A DNA stretch of 64,000 nucleotides. Origin: CAZCDS01 sp964497585 (GTDB taxonomy: Bacteria; Desulfobacterota; Desulfomonilia; Desulfomonilales; Desulfomonilaceae). The stretch's first letter is position 1. Every line of letters begins with the position of its first letter. Positions 53,335-62,683 of this stretch are shown one piece after another. Below the pieces are notes generated by a model. The model did not search any database and had not been told where the DNA came from. It saw nothing but the letters and a program-made list of their open reading frames with translations. The DNA lies in NCBI GenBank assembly GCA_964497585.1, contig CAZCDS010000032.1, forward strand, positions 6,315 through 70,314, read 5' to 3'. A program made the translations under genes and the position numbers.

Positions 53335-55755
53335 GTGCAGGTCTCCAATCCGAGGAAGAGCAAACGAGAACAGCGGATCCTCCTCCATGAGGAGGTGGAG
53401 AAACGCTACCTGGCGTACGCCCTCTCCACGATAGTTTCCCGGGCCTTGCCCGATGTTCGCGACGGGCTCAAGCCCGTTCATCGCCGCATCCTCTACGCCA
53501 TGCAGACCATGGGCCTGGGGGAAGCCGCCAAGATGAGGAAATCCGCGGCAGTGGTCGGTGAGGTAATCGGTAAGTACCACCCCCACGGAGACCAGGCAGC
53601 CTATGATGCGCTGGTCCGGATGGCGCAGGACTTCAGCCTTCGGTATCCGCTCATCCAGGGGTCGGGTAATTTCGGCTCGGTGGACGGGGACTCCCCTGCG
53701 GCCATGCGTTATACCGAAACCCGGTTGAGCGGCTTCGCGGGGAGCTTGCTCCGGGAGATCGATCAGGGAACCACGGAATTCCACCCCACGTACGACGGCA
53801 TGGGCAAGGAGCCGGACGTGCTCCCGTCTCTTGTGCCCAATCTTCTGGTGAACGGTTCCTCGGGCATCGCGGTCGGGATGAGTTGCTCCTTCCCGCCCCA
53901 CAATCTCACAGAGGTCGTACGCGCGTGTCGTGCAATGATCAAGGAGCCCAATCTCGGAATTCACGGACTATTCCGGTTCATCAAAGGTCCCGACTTCCCC
54001 ACGGGCGGCGAGATCCTCGACCAACCCGCAACCCTTGAAAAGATCTACGCGACCGGGCACGGTTCGGTCCGCCTGAGAGGCACCTTCGAGACCGAGCAAC
54101 GCGGGAGAGGCGGCACAAATCTCGTCATCACCTCCATCCCGTACTCGGTGAACAAGTCCCGCCTCATCGAGCGCATCGCCAACCTGATACGGGACAAGAA
54201 GCTCAAGACGGTCCACGACATCCGAGATGAGAGCACTGAAGACGTCAGAATCGTTATCGAACTGCGCGGCGGAGACGTTCGTCCCGATTCGGTAATGGCT
54301 TTTCTGTATAAGCACACGGATCTCCAGATCAATTTCCTCCTGAATTTCATTGCGATCACCCCGGAAGGCGTGCCTGAGCGGCTCGGGCTGGACCGCATTA
54401 TACGTCACTTCCTTGAGTTCAGATTCGAGAAGACCACACTGAGGCTCCAGCATCGTCTGGCGATCCTCCGCAAACGGATTCACATCCTCGAGGGATTCGA
54501 CATCCTCTTCCGGGATCTGGACCGGGCACTCAAGATCATCCGTTCCGCGAGGAGTCGCAACGAGGCCGAGGAGGGGCTGACCGCGGCGTTCGGACTCGAC
54601 AAGGAGCAGGTCGATGCCATCCTCGAAATGCGGCTGTACAAGCTCGTCAGCCTGGAAATGGGCAAACTCCTGGATGAACTGGCCGCGAAGAAGAGAGAGG
54701 CCGCTGCAATAGAACGGGATCTGGCAAACCCACAGCGGATCTGGAACATCGTTGACAAAGATCTGGCGGAGATCGACAAGAAATTCGGCGACGACCGGCG
54801 GACCGCATTCGTGGGAGAAATCGAAGCGTCCGCGCTCGAATTCGATCCCAATGAATTCGTGGAACACGAGGACGTAAGCGTGATCCTCTCCCAACAGGGC
54901 TGGATCAGGCGTGTGAAGATGGAGATCGATGACATCGCCGCGCTCAAGTTCAGAGAGGGAGACGGGCTGCTCGGGTGGGCGCGGGTCAACACGGAGCGGA
55001 CCGTGGCGCTCTTCTCCAATCTCGGCAAGGTCTACATCATCAGAGCGCTGGACATTCCCGCGACGTCCGGATTCGGCGAGCCGCTCGGGAGCCTTTTGAG
55101 CCTCGCGGACGGGGAGGCCATCATCACGATGATCATTCCGGATCCCGCGGTCTCAACTACCGAGAAGAGCGAAGCCGCGGCGCACGAGGATGCAAAAGAG
55201 TCCGAAGATCAGGACCACGGTTATGATTCTCCTCAGCGGGAACTCTTCGAAGAGCTGCAGAAGATCCCGAGCCGGCCGGAAGAATCAGCCCTGGAGGAAC
55301 AATCTCCACAAACCGGAGTGGTCATCACGCGAGGTGCGCACGGCTTCCGATTCGACTACGAGATCCTCCGGGAGCCCACAAAGAGGATCGGCAAGAAACT
55401 CGTCAACCTTCGCGAAGGAGACGAGGTGTTCGCGGTTCGGCCGGTTGACGGTGACCTGGTGGCTGTGGCTGCCGATTCAGGGCGGCTCCTCCTCTTTCCT
55501 CTCGATCAGGTCTCATCCATGGCCGGCCCCGCTCAGGGCGTTCGCATGATTCGGCTCGATGCCGAGGAATCGGTGAGGGCAGTGGAAATCGTCACCCACA
55601 CGGATATCCTGGCCGTCCAACCGAAGAAAGGGAAGGAAAAGATCGTCGCGGTTCCCGATCTCGACGTTGCCAACCGGGCAACCCGCGGGAAGAAATTCGC
55701 TCCGGGTATCAGGAAGATGTATCGCATGGCGCGACCTGAAGGTAGGGTCCAATGA
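53335..55755 (+). CDS. Type IIA DNA topoisomerase subunit A (gyrase A / topoisomerase IV ParC family)
   Basis: 806 residues from a GTG start. Cleaves and rejoins both DNA strands, with catalytic Tyr126 in AAMRYTETRLS. HPHGD in the quinolone region is followed by Gln87 where E. coli GyrA has Ser83; Asp91 matches Asp87. The C-terminal beta-pinwheel lacks the GyrA box (FREGDGLLGW stands in place of QRRGGKG), so it may not wrap DNA and could be ParC. Residues about 603-657 are an acidic, low-complexity insert within the C-terminal domain. Last codons overlap the B subunit gene (ATGA). Family certain, gyrase versus topoisomerase IV not. Confidence 0.9.
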   Translation: MQVSNPRKSKREQRILLHEEVEKRYLAYALSTIVSRALPDVRDGLKPVHRRILYAMQTMGLGEAAKMRKSAAVVGEVIGKYHPHGDQAAYDALVRMAQDFSLRYPLIQGSGNFGSVDGDSPAAMRYTETRLSGFAGSLLREIDQGTTEFHPTYDGMGKEPDVLPSLVPNLLVNGSSGIAVGMSCSFPPHNLTEVVRACRAMIKEPNLGIHGLFRFIKGPDFPTGGEILDQPATLEKIYATGHGSVRLRGTFETEQRGRGGTNLVITSIPYSVNKSRLIERIANLIRDKKLKTVHDIRDESTEDVRIVIELRGGDVRPDSVMAFLYKHTDLQINFLLNFIAITPEGVPERLGLDRIIRHFLEFRFEKTTLRLQHRLAILRKRIHILEGFDILFRDLDRALKIIRSARSRNEAEEGLTAAFGLDKEQVDAILEMRLYKLVSLEMGKLLDELAAKKREAAAIERDLANPQRIWNIVDKDLAEIDKKFGDDRRTAFVGEIEASALEFDPNEFVEHEDVSVILSQQGWIRRVKMEIDDIAALKFREGDGLLGWARVNTERTVALFSNLGKVYIIRALDIPATSGFGEPLGSLLSLADGEAIITMIIPDPAVSTTEKSEAAAHEDAKESEDQDHGYDSPQRELFEELQKIPSRPEESALEEQSPQTGVVITRGAHGFRFDYEILREPTKRIGKKLVNLREGDEVFAVRPVDGDLVAVAADSGRLLLFPLDQVSSMAGPAQGVRMIRLDAEESVRAVEIVTHTDILAVQPKKGKEKIVAVPDLDVANRATRGKKFAPGIRKMYRMARPEGRVQ

Positions 55756-57656
55756 GCGACTCATATACCGTCAAAGATATCCAGGTCCTCAAGGGGCTGG
55801 AGGCCGTTCGCAAGCGTCCCGGCATGTACATCGGCGGGACCGGCCGGGACGGCCTGCACCAGCTCGTATGGGAAGCGCTGGACAATTGCGTCGACGAAGC
55901 CCTCAACGGACACTGCAAAGAGATCGAAGTAGTCATCCGCGCGGACGGAAGCATCTCGGTGGAAGACGACGGCAGAGGAATCCCCGTCGAAAAACACCCC
56001 GCCACCCGCAAGAACACCGTCGAGACGATCTTCTGTAATCTCCATGCGGGAGGGAAATTCGACGACTATGCGTACAAGGTGGCCGGTGGGCTTCACGGAG
56101 TGGGCGCCGCGGTCGTCAATGCGCTCAGTGAGAGGCTCCTGGTCGAGGTCAAACGGAACGGATTGCGCCATTCCCAGGAGTTTCGGCGAGGCAAGGCCGC
56201 AGGCACCATGAAAGCCGGAGACAAGGTCCGAAGCACCGGCACCAAAGTCATCTTTTGGCCCGACCCGCAAATTTTCCCGGACGTGTCCTTCTCAGCGGAA
56301 CGCATACGGGAGCGACTCGAGACCAAGGCGTTCCTCATTGCCGGGCTGAGGATAACCCTCAAAGACGAGACGGCCGACACGGTCGAGACCTTCCACTACC
56401 CCGGCGGGATCAACGATTTCCTCAATAAGCTCACCGAGGGAAGCACGCTCATCGAGGCCCAACCTTTTCAATTCACGTACCAGGACGGGCTCCGGCTCGA
56501 CCTGACCATGGCCTGGACCGAAGGGACGTCCAATCGCATTCTCTCCTTCGTCAACTCCATCCCCACTCCCGCGGGAGGCACCCACGAGGCCGGCTTCCGC
56601 AGCGGGATCACCCGGGCATTGCGGACCTATATCGAGAAGCGCAACGGCCTCCCAAAGGGAATCAAAACGATTTCCGCGGACGATGTGCGGGAAGGCCTCG
56701 TCGCGGTGCTGTCGGTGTACCTCCACGGAGACCTGGAGTTCCAGGGTCAGACCAAGGAGCGCCTCAACAGCCGAACAGCCCAGCAGGTGGAACCCCTGAT
56801 CCGCAATGCCTTTGAGACGTGGCTGCATCATAACCCCACCCAGGCCGGGGCAATCTCGCAGCGGGTGATCCTCGCGGCACAGGCCCGAACCGCGTCACGA
56901 GCCGCGAGAGACGAGGTCAGCCGAAAAGCCGCGACGCGGAGACTGACTCTGCCAGGGAAACTCGCCGACTGCTCCAACCCTTCCCGGGACGATACCGAGC
57001 TCTTCATCGTCGAGGGAGACAGCGCCGGAGGCTCATCCAAGCAAGCGCGAGACCGGAAATTCCAGGCCATCCTGCCACTCCGGGGGAAGATTCTCAACGT
57101 CGAACAGGCTTCCGCGGAGAAGCTCAAGGCCAACAAGGAGATCCAAAGCCTCGTTCAGAGCATCGGTACCGGTATGGGCAAGGCATTCGACTATTCCCGG
57201 CTGCGGTACGGAAAGATCATCATCAACACCGACGCAGATGTTGACGGCCACCACATCGCGACCCTGCTGCTCACCTTCTTCTATCGCTTCCTGCCCGAGC
57301 TGATCCGCAAGGGCCACGTCTATCTCGCGCTGCCTCCGCTCTATCGGGTCAGCATCGGTTCGGGCAAGAAGGCTCGCACCCAGTACGTCTTTTCTGACAA
57401 GGAAAAGGAGCGGCTCGTCAAGCAGCAGAACGGCAAAGGTGTCGACATTCAGAGGTTCAAGGGCCTCGGAGAGATGGACGCGGCAACGCTCAAGAGCACG
57501 ACCATGGACCCCGCCACGAGAACACTGCTCAAAGTCGGTATTGACGACGAAGGAAAAGCAGATGAGGTCTTCGATACCTTGATGGGTAAAGACGTGCGCA
57601 AACGCTTCTCCTTCATCAAAGCCCACGCGCAGGAGGTCAAAGACCTCGACATCTGA
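55752..57656 (+). CDS. Type IIA DNA topoisomerase subunit B (gyrase B / ParE family)
   Basis: 634 residues. GHKL ATPase domain: RPGMYIGGTGRDGLHQLVWE, GGLHGVGAAVVNAL (ATP lid), then the transducer domain and TOPRIM region: FIVEGDSAGGSSKQARDR with the metal-binding glutamate, and DADVDGHHIATLLLTFFYR. The C-terminus ends in the QRFKGLGEMDAATLKSTTMDP segment. Length fits ParE or the short GyrB type that lacks the large insert. It overlaps the A subunit by four bases, so the two are co-translated. Confidence 0.93.
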   Translation: MSDSYTVKDIQVLKGLEAVRKRPGMYIGGTGRDGLHQLVWEALDNCVDEALNGHCKEIEVVIRADGSISVEDDGRGIPVEKHPATRKNTVETIFCNLHAGGKFDDYAYKVAGGLHGVGAAVVNALSERLLVEVKRNGLRHSQEFRRGKAAGTMKAGDKVRSTGTKVIFWPDPQIFPDVSFSAERIRERLETKAFLIAGLRITLKDETADTVETFHYPGGINDFLNKLTEGSTLIEAQPFQFTYQDGLRLDLTMAWTEGTSNRILSFVNSIPTPAGGTHEAGFRSGITRALRTYIEKRNGLPKGIKTISADDVREGLVAVLSVYLHGDLEFQGQTKERLNSRTAQQVEPLIRNAFETWLHHNPTQAGAISQRVILAAQARTASRAARDEVSRKAATRRLTLPGKLADCSNPSRDDTELFIVEGDSAGGSSKQARDRKFQAILPLRGKILNVEQASAEKLKANKEIQSLVQSIGTGMGKAFDYSRLRYGKIIINTDADVDGHHIATLLLTFFYRFLPELIRKGHVYLALPPLYRVSIGSGKKARTQYVFSDKEKERLVKQQNGKGVDIQRFKGLGEMDAATLKSTTMDPATRTLLKVGIDDEGKADEVFDTLMGKDVRKRFSFIKAHAQEVKDLDI

Positions 57657-57735
57657 GACAAGCTGACTACCGCAAAGGAAACGCGAGGGGATGCGTTCTG
57701 TGGAAAGGCCCTTGCTGGCAAACTCCTGCTTCGAT

Positions 57736-58185
57736 CTACAAACCAGGCAGCAGACTTGGGCGTCTCTGGCAGCCGTGACAGAACAATCGTCCCTTGACAT
57801 ATGTTGCGGTGAAAGAGCACGGCCGCCCTCGATTGTCCAAATTGCACTTCACTGTTTCCCTTTCCCCGAGGTCATTGACCGTCACCACCTGAAGTCCCAC
57901 CGCTCCCCTGGGAGCGAGAAAGAAGACCGTACGGCTAGTACTCCTGTTCTCGATGAGCGACCGATGATCATCACGTCTTGATATATAGATTTCGGGCCCT
58001 CCTCCCTGCACCTTGCGGCCTATGACTATTCTGTCGAAACGGACATCAAATCCGGAATCATTAATAATAGTCAGGTAGCTCTCATTCCACATGTCATAAA
58101 GGGCACAACCGGGAGCGAGTAGTAGCAGGCCGCAAAGCGCAATGCTCAGAACAGCTAATGCACCGGCAATTCTGAAGAACCTCAC
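57736..58185 (-). CDS. Putative lipoprotein of unknown function
   Basis: 149 residues from a GTG at 58185, with AGAAGG seven bases upstream; an ORF extends 18 codons further without support. The N-terminus is a hydrophobic signal ending in the lipobox LLLAPGC, so export and lipid anchoring are likely. The remainder has beta-strand-like repeats (YLTIINDSGFDVRFDRI) and no recognised domain. Lies on the strand opposite the topoisomerase genes, just downstream of them in the window, and may be co-transcribed with the ankyrin genes 58255 onward. Confidence 0.6.
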   Translation of the reverse strand: MRFFRIAGALAVLSIALCGLLLLAPGCALYDMWNESYLTIINDSGFDVRFDRIVIGRKVQGGGPEIYISRRDDHRSLIENRSTSRTVFFLAPRGAVGLQVVTVNDLGERETVKCNLDNRGRPCSFTATYVKGRLFCHGCQRRPSLLPGL

Positions 58186-58254
58186 CAATATGCCTTCTTT
58201 CCCCCCGATTCTCCACATTCCCACGGCGATATCCCCCATTCCCGAAGCGCCGGA

Positions 58255-59499
58255 TTATCGTTTTGCGGCGTGCTCCCTCAGCAGTTGCTGGACTTCTCTG
58301 TATCGTTTGTCCCCTGGCCGCCAGCTCGCATACTTCATCGCGGTCCCGCCGCGGCGATTGCGCGCGTGCACATCCGCCCCGCCTTTCAGGAGTTGGCGAA
58401 CCGCAACTGCATGTGCCCTGTAGGAAGCCATCATGAGAGCGGTCCAGCCATTATCGTCCTTCATGTTGGGATCTCCGGCTCCGTCAATGAGCGCCTTCAC
58501 CACCTCGCCGTGGCCCCTCTCGGCCGCGAACATGAGTGCCGTCCATCCACGCCCATCCTTGGCATTCACAAGAGCGCCTCGCTTTAGAAGCAGCTCAACC
58601 ACATGGGTATGCCCCGAAGCTGCGGCCCCCATGAGCGGTGTAAGGCCGTCCTTGGTCGTCGCGTTCACGTCCCCGCCCTCCCCAATGAGCCGCCTGAGTT
58701 CCATCCCATCTCCCAGCATCGCAGCGCTGGGTAGCGTAACTCTGGCCCCGTTCGCCAAGAGGAGTCTCACCGCCTCGCTTCGGCCCTCCCATGCAGCCGC
58801 CATCAGGACGGTCCAGCCGTTCTCGTTCACGGCGTTGGCGTCAGCTCCGGCCTCCAGAAGCGCTTTCACCTGTTTCGTATGGCCGGTTACACAAGCCCAC
58901 ATGAGCGGTGTATCGCCGGACTTGTTCCCAACGTTTGCACTCGCTCCTCTTTCCAAAAGGAGTCTCACCACATGGCCCCGCGCCAGTGAGTTGGCTCTGG
59001 AAGCCCACAGAAGAGCAGTAGAGCCATCCTTGTCGTGGGCCTGTATGTCAGCGCCTTTGTCAAGAATCAGATTCACAAGGTCCGCGGTATCGCTCGCGGC
59101 TGCCCGCATGAGCGCTGTCGCGCCGGAACTATCCTTGGTCGTGACGTCCGCGCCGTTGTCGAGAAGGGCTTTCACAGCATCGAAGCGCCCCTTTTCCGCA
59201 GCATAGATAAGAGCCGTCCAACCTTCCCCGTCCCTGATATCGATAGCCGCTCCATTGTCGAGCAGCAACTCGATAGCGTTGGTACGCCCCTTCGCCGCTG
59301 CTGACGTGAGAGCCGTAGCACCCTGCTGGTCAATGGCATTGATGTCCGCACCCTTGTCGAGGAGCTGCTGAATCTGCCGAGGGCTGTTGTTTTCAACCGC
59401 CTGGAATAATGCCCTGGCATCATCGGCACCCACCCCGGGATACGGGAGAGCCAGCATGATTATCACGCCCGCAATTACCATTATCCCTCGGTTGACCAT
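58255..59499 (-). CDS. Exported ankyrin-repeat protein
   Basis: 414 residues from MVNRGIMVIAGVII at 59499, with GGGGAAGAG upstream. Signal peptide to about residue 25 (GVGADDAR); no lipobox. The rest is about eleven ankyrin repeats (GATALTSAAAKGRTNAIELLL type), with one shortened repeat near residue 235. Protein-binding scaffold, probably in the periplasm or secreted. Last of three full-length paralogues in the array on this strand. Confidence 0.85.
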   Translation of the reverse strand: MVNRGIMVIAGVIIMLALPYPGVGADDARALFQAVENNSPRQIQQLLDKGADINAIDQQGATALTSAAAKGRTNAIELLLDNGAAIDIRDGEGWTALIYAAEKGRFDAVKALLDNGADVTTKDSSGATALMRAAASDTADLVNLILDKGADIQAHDKDGSTALLWASRANSLARGHVVRLLLERGASANVGNKSGDTPLMWACVTGHTKQVKALLEAGADANAVNENGWTVLMAAAWEGRSEAVRLLLANGARVTLPSAAMLGDGMELRRLIGEGGDVNATTKDGLTPLMGAAASGHTHVVELLLKRGALVNAKDGRGWTALMFAAERGHGEVVKALIDGAGDPNMKDDNGWTALMMASYRAHAVAVRQLLKGGADVHARNRRGGTAMKYASWRPGDKRYREVQQLLREHAAKR

Positions 59500-59534
59500 G
59501 TTGACTCTTCCCCCTTGCACGGTACTTCGATGCC

Positions 59535-60596
59535 CTATTGCCTCGCTCCGTAGGCTTTCAGCAGTTCGATCACCTTGGATCGGTCCTTTGCCTTTGCCAG
59601 CATCAATGGTGTCCTGCCCTCTCGGTCTGTCGCGTTAACGTCGGCTCCCGCTTCGAGAAGGGCCTTTACCATGCTGGGAAAATTGAAATCCAGCGCCTTC
59701 ATGAGCGCAGTCTCGCCCTGCTTGTCCTTGGCATTAACGTCAGCTCCTCTGGCCAAGAGGGCCTTCACAATGTCCAAATGGCCGCCCGCGCAGGCTTTCA
59801 TGAGCGCGGTTTCACCTTTGTTGTCCTTTGTCTCGATCGCCGCGCCCTTTTCCAGGAGTAGCGTCGCGACTTTTGAGGCCCCCTTCTCAGAAGCGATCAT
59901 GAGTCCGGTCAAACCATCCTTGTCTTGTGCATTGAGGTCCGGTTTGTACTCAAGAAGCATCCGCAGCGGTGCAAGGCTATCCCTGCGGCAAAGCGCCATT
60001 AACACCGTCCTGCCCTTATTGTTCTTGGCATTTACGTTGATTCCTCTATCGAGAAGCACCCGTGCTATCCGCAGATTATGAAAGACCGCGGTAAGTAACG
60101 GTGTATCGCCGAGCCAATCCGTTGCATTGATGTCGGCGCCGTGATCCAGCAGCAGTTTGGTGGTGCACACACTGGCTTTTGTACCGCGAGATGCTACCTT
60201 TCTCAACGCGGTCCTCTTCGCCTTGTCCTTTTGGTCGATTTCTGCTCCCCTTGCCAGAAGGAGCTTGACCACTTCGTCCTTGTTGGTCCGAGAAGCCGCC
60301 ATCAACGCAGTCGCACCACCGTTGTCCGATGCATTAACATCGGCTCCGTTCTCCAGAAGCAGTTTGACCATGTCGTACTGACCCCACCACGAGGCTTCCG
60401 TCAAAGCTGTTATCCCACCGCTGGTCTTTGCGTTGACGTCAGTGCCACTTTCGAGAAGGCGCTTCACCTGCCCGAGGTTGTTCTTTCGGGCGGCCTCCAC
60501 CAAGGGTGGATCTTGAGACATACACGCCTGCTGACAGAGGATTGCCCCGGCGGCAACCAGTACTGCTATGATTCTGACGACTCTGGAGTCGGTCAT
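59535..60596 (-). CDS. Ankyrin-repeat lipoprotein
   Basis: 353 residues from MTDSRVVRI at 60596, with GAGG seven bases upstream; MRLIMT at 60608 is a possible alternative. Signal peptide VVRIIAVLVAAGAILCQQAC with the lipobox ending in Cys, so a lipoprotein. About ten ankyrin repeats follow (ANK consensus GxTALxxAxxxGxxxxVxxLL). Nearly the same signal sequence and upstream 60 bp as in the 60973-62130 gene. Protein-interaction module on a membrane surface. Confidence 0.85.
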   Translation of the reverse strand: MTDSRVVRIIAVLVAAGAILCQQACMSQDPPLVEAARKNNLGQVKRLLESGTDVNAKTSGGITALTEASWWGQYDMVKLLLENGADVNASDNGGATALMAASRTNKDEVVKLLLARGAEIDQKDKAKRTALRKVASRGTKASVCTTKLLLDHGADINATDWLGDTPLLTAVFHNLRIARVLLDRGINVNAKNNKGRTVLMALCRRDSLAPLRMLLEYKPDLNAQDKDGLTGLMIASEKGASKVATLLLEKGAAIETKDNKGETALMKACAGGHLDIVKALLARGADVNAKDKQGETALMKALDFNFPSMVKALLEAGADVNATDREGRTPLMLAKAKDRSKVIELLKAYGARQ

Positions 60597-60722
60597 AATC
60601 AACCTCATGAATGATTGGCGAAACGTCAAGACACTGTTCCGTCCCTTGAGCGGCTGGGGTAGTTTCAGCGTCCGCGGATGATGCCTGCCTGAAGCGTCCC
60701 CCAATCGCCTCCCGTTGAGCAG

Positions 60723-60911
60723 TTACCCTCGTTTAACCGGGCCGGCCGTCCACCCTTTGTTATTCGCCGCATGAACGTCAGCCCCGTGGTCAAGGAGGAG
60801 CTGAATCTGTCGCGGGTCGCGCACCCTCGCGGCTTGTGTCAGCGCCTCGCTTTGATCTGCACAAAGTAGCGACCGAGGGACACCCACGATCATGGACAGC
60901 GCTGCCAGCAA
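60723..60911 (-). pseudogene. Truncated ankyrin-repeat gene
   Basis: A hydrophobic N-terminus (LLAALSMIVGVPRSLLCA) resembling a signal peptide, then one complete ankyrin repeat (RDPRQIQLLLDHGADVHAAN) and a stop within the second (NKGWTAGPVKRG). The paralogues continue with many repeats, so this is a truncated copy. The ORF begins with TTG; no good ribosome site. Confidence 0.65.
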
Positions 60912-60972
60912 ACCGGCGATCGCACAGTTGCGCGTGTTGATCTCTCAGGTGATCGGCGGAGCTACGGTGCCC

Positions 60973-62130
60973 CTATTGCTTTGCTCCGTGAGTTCGCAGC
61001 AGCTCTACGATCTTGGTGCGACCCTTCTCGGAAGCCTTCGCCAGCACTGACCTACCGTGTCTATCCCTGGCATTGACATCGGCTCCGTTGTCCAGAAGCA
61101 GTTGCACCAGGCTGGTAAAACTGAGATCGAGCGCCTTCATCAGCGCGGTCTCGCCTTGGCTGTCCTTGATATTAACATCGGCTCCGTTGCTCAGAAGCTC
61201 CCGAACAACGTCGAGCCGACCTTCGGCGCAGGCCATCATGAGCGCGGTCTGACCGTTCCGATCTTTGTTGTTGATGTGTGCTCCTCCTTTGAGAAGCAAC
61301 TTGACAACGTTTTCCTTCCCCCGACGCGAAGCGATCATTAACGCGGTCAAGCCGTTCCTGTCCTTTGCATCAACCTGTGGTCCCCTTCCCAGCAGAAGGC
61401 TCACATCACCGGCGCGTCCGCCCCATGCAGCGTTCATCAATGCCGTTCTGCCCTTTTTGTCCTGGACATTGACGTCCGCGCCCCTCTCCAGGAGCAGGTT
61501 TGCTATCGGGGGGCCCCTAAAAAGCGCGTTCATTAGCGGAGTCCAGCCGCGCGAATCTCGGACATTAATGTCAGCTCCGTTGTCCAGGAGCAGCTTGGCC
61601 GTCGTTAGCGCCGCGCTACTGCTGCCGCCAACAGTTCTTAGTGCTGTCCAGCCAGCGGAATCCTTGGCATTGACATTTGCCCCATGTTGGAGGAGCAATT
61701 TCACTATCTCGTGTCTGTTCAAACGGGAAGCGGCCATCAGGGGCGTCCGGCCGGTATTGGTCCGTGCATTGACGTCAGCTCCTCTACCGAGAAGGAGCCT
61801 GACAACCTCCTGACGTCCTTTGTCGGCGGCCACCATCAAGGCAGTCCTGCCAGTCTTAGTCCTTGTGTCGACATCCACCCCATAATCCAGCAGGACTCTC
61901 ACGATCGCGGGACGACCCCAGTCGGCAGCCGTGACCAGCGGCGGAAAACCAAATCGATCCCTCGCGTTGGGATCAACGCCCTTTTTCAAAAGTGTTCGGA
62001 CTTGGTCGACCCTGTTATAGCGGATGGCCTGGATCAGGGGCGGCTCTTGAAACATACATGCCTGCTGACAGAGGATTACTCCGGCGGCAACCAGTACTGC
62101 TATGATTCTGACGACTCCAGAGCGGGTCAT
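60973..62130 (-). CDS. Ankyrin-repeat lipoprotein
   Basis: 385 residues from MTRSGVVRI at 62130. Signal peptide VVRIIAVLVAAGVILCQQAC, shared with the 59535-60596 gene, with the lipobox Cys. About eleven ankyrin repeats follow (FGFPPLVTAADWGRPAIVRVLL, etc.). The upstream 60 bp (ATGATTGGCGAAACGTCAAG region on the plus strand) recur before the neighbouring gene, so the array grew by tandem duplication. Interaction partner unknown. Confidence 0.85.
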   Translation of the reverse strand: MTRSGVVRIIAVLVAAGVILCQQACMFQEPPLIQAIRYNRVDQVRTLLKKGVDPNARDRFGFPPLVTAADWGRPAIVRVLLDYGVDVDTRTKTGRTALMVAADKGRQEVVRLLLGRGADVNARTNTGRTPLMAASRLNRHEIVKLLLQHGANVNAKDSAGWTALRTVGGSSSAALTTAKLLLDNGADINVRDSRGWTPLMNALFRGPPIANLLLERGADVNVQDKKGRTALMNAAWGGRAGDVSLLLGRGPQVDAKDRNGLTALMIASRRGKENVVKLLLKGGAHINNKDRNGQTALMMACAEGRLDVVRELLSNGADVNIKDSQGETALMKALDLSFTSLVQLLLDNGADVNARDRHGRSVLAKASEKGRTKIVELLRTHGAKQ

Positions 62131-62683
62131 TGTCAACCCCATGAATGATTGGCGAAACGTCAAGACACTGTTCCGTCCCTTGCGCGGCTGGGTTCGCCGA
62201 GGCGCCAAACGGACCGGCAGTGCGCCAGGAATTGAAACGGATGATATCTCCGTCCAAGGTATACGAGTTTGCAGGCAGTATCCTCCCGATGACCTCGTAC
62301 GATTTCAGGTCGCCGCCCTGACTATTCGCACCGATCAAAAGCCGCTGCCGCCTACTGTCACCTGTTGTATGGTCGAGGTTATCTGTATCGCAACAGGTCA
62401 CCGGGACAGGCCGACGACCTTTCCCCACATGTTGCTGTAACGTTCAGTCGGTGTTCAAGAGAGCCCGCTATCGCTGCATCGACGGCTATCGGGCCAACAT
62501 ACATGACAGCAGAATACTACGGCGCCATACTCGGACCACGATCCATCCCCATGCTGAGGCGTACAGCATCAACTATGCCCAAGACGAGTTATCTTGTCAA
62601 CTTTGACGTCCGATGACCGCTCCCTTGACAACCCGCTACTGATTGAGTAGTCTCCCCGACTACCACAACATGTTGGGGGTAGC
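62131..62683. other. Intergenic region with fragment of an unidentified gene
   Basis: 553 bp. On the minus strand about 62190-62428 encodes protein-like sequence (LIGANSQGGDLKSYEVIG, then LPANSYTLDGDIIRFNSWR) that resembles the conserved end region of some phage-like structural proteins, but it runs into the upstream region of the ankyrin gene without a start or clear domain. Treated as a gene fragment. The rest holds the ankyrin promoter region and nothing else I can identify. Confidence 0.35.

Noticed and set aside
53968..54894. Minus-strand 308-codon frame opposite topoisomerase subunit A
   Set aside because: Shadow of a strongly conserved gene.
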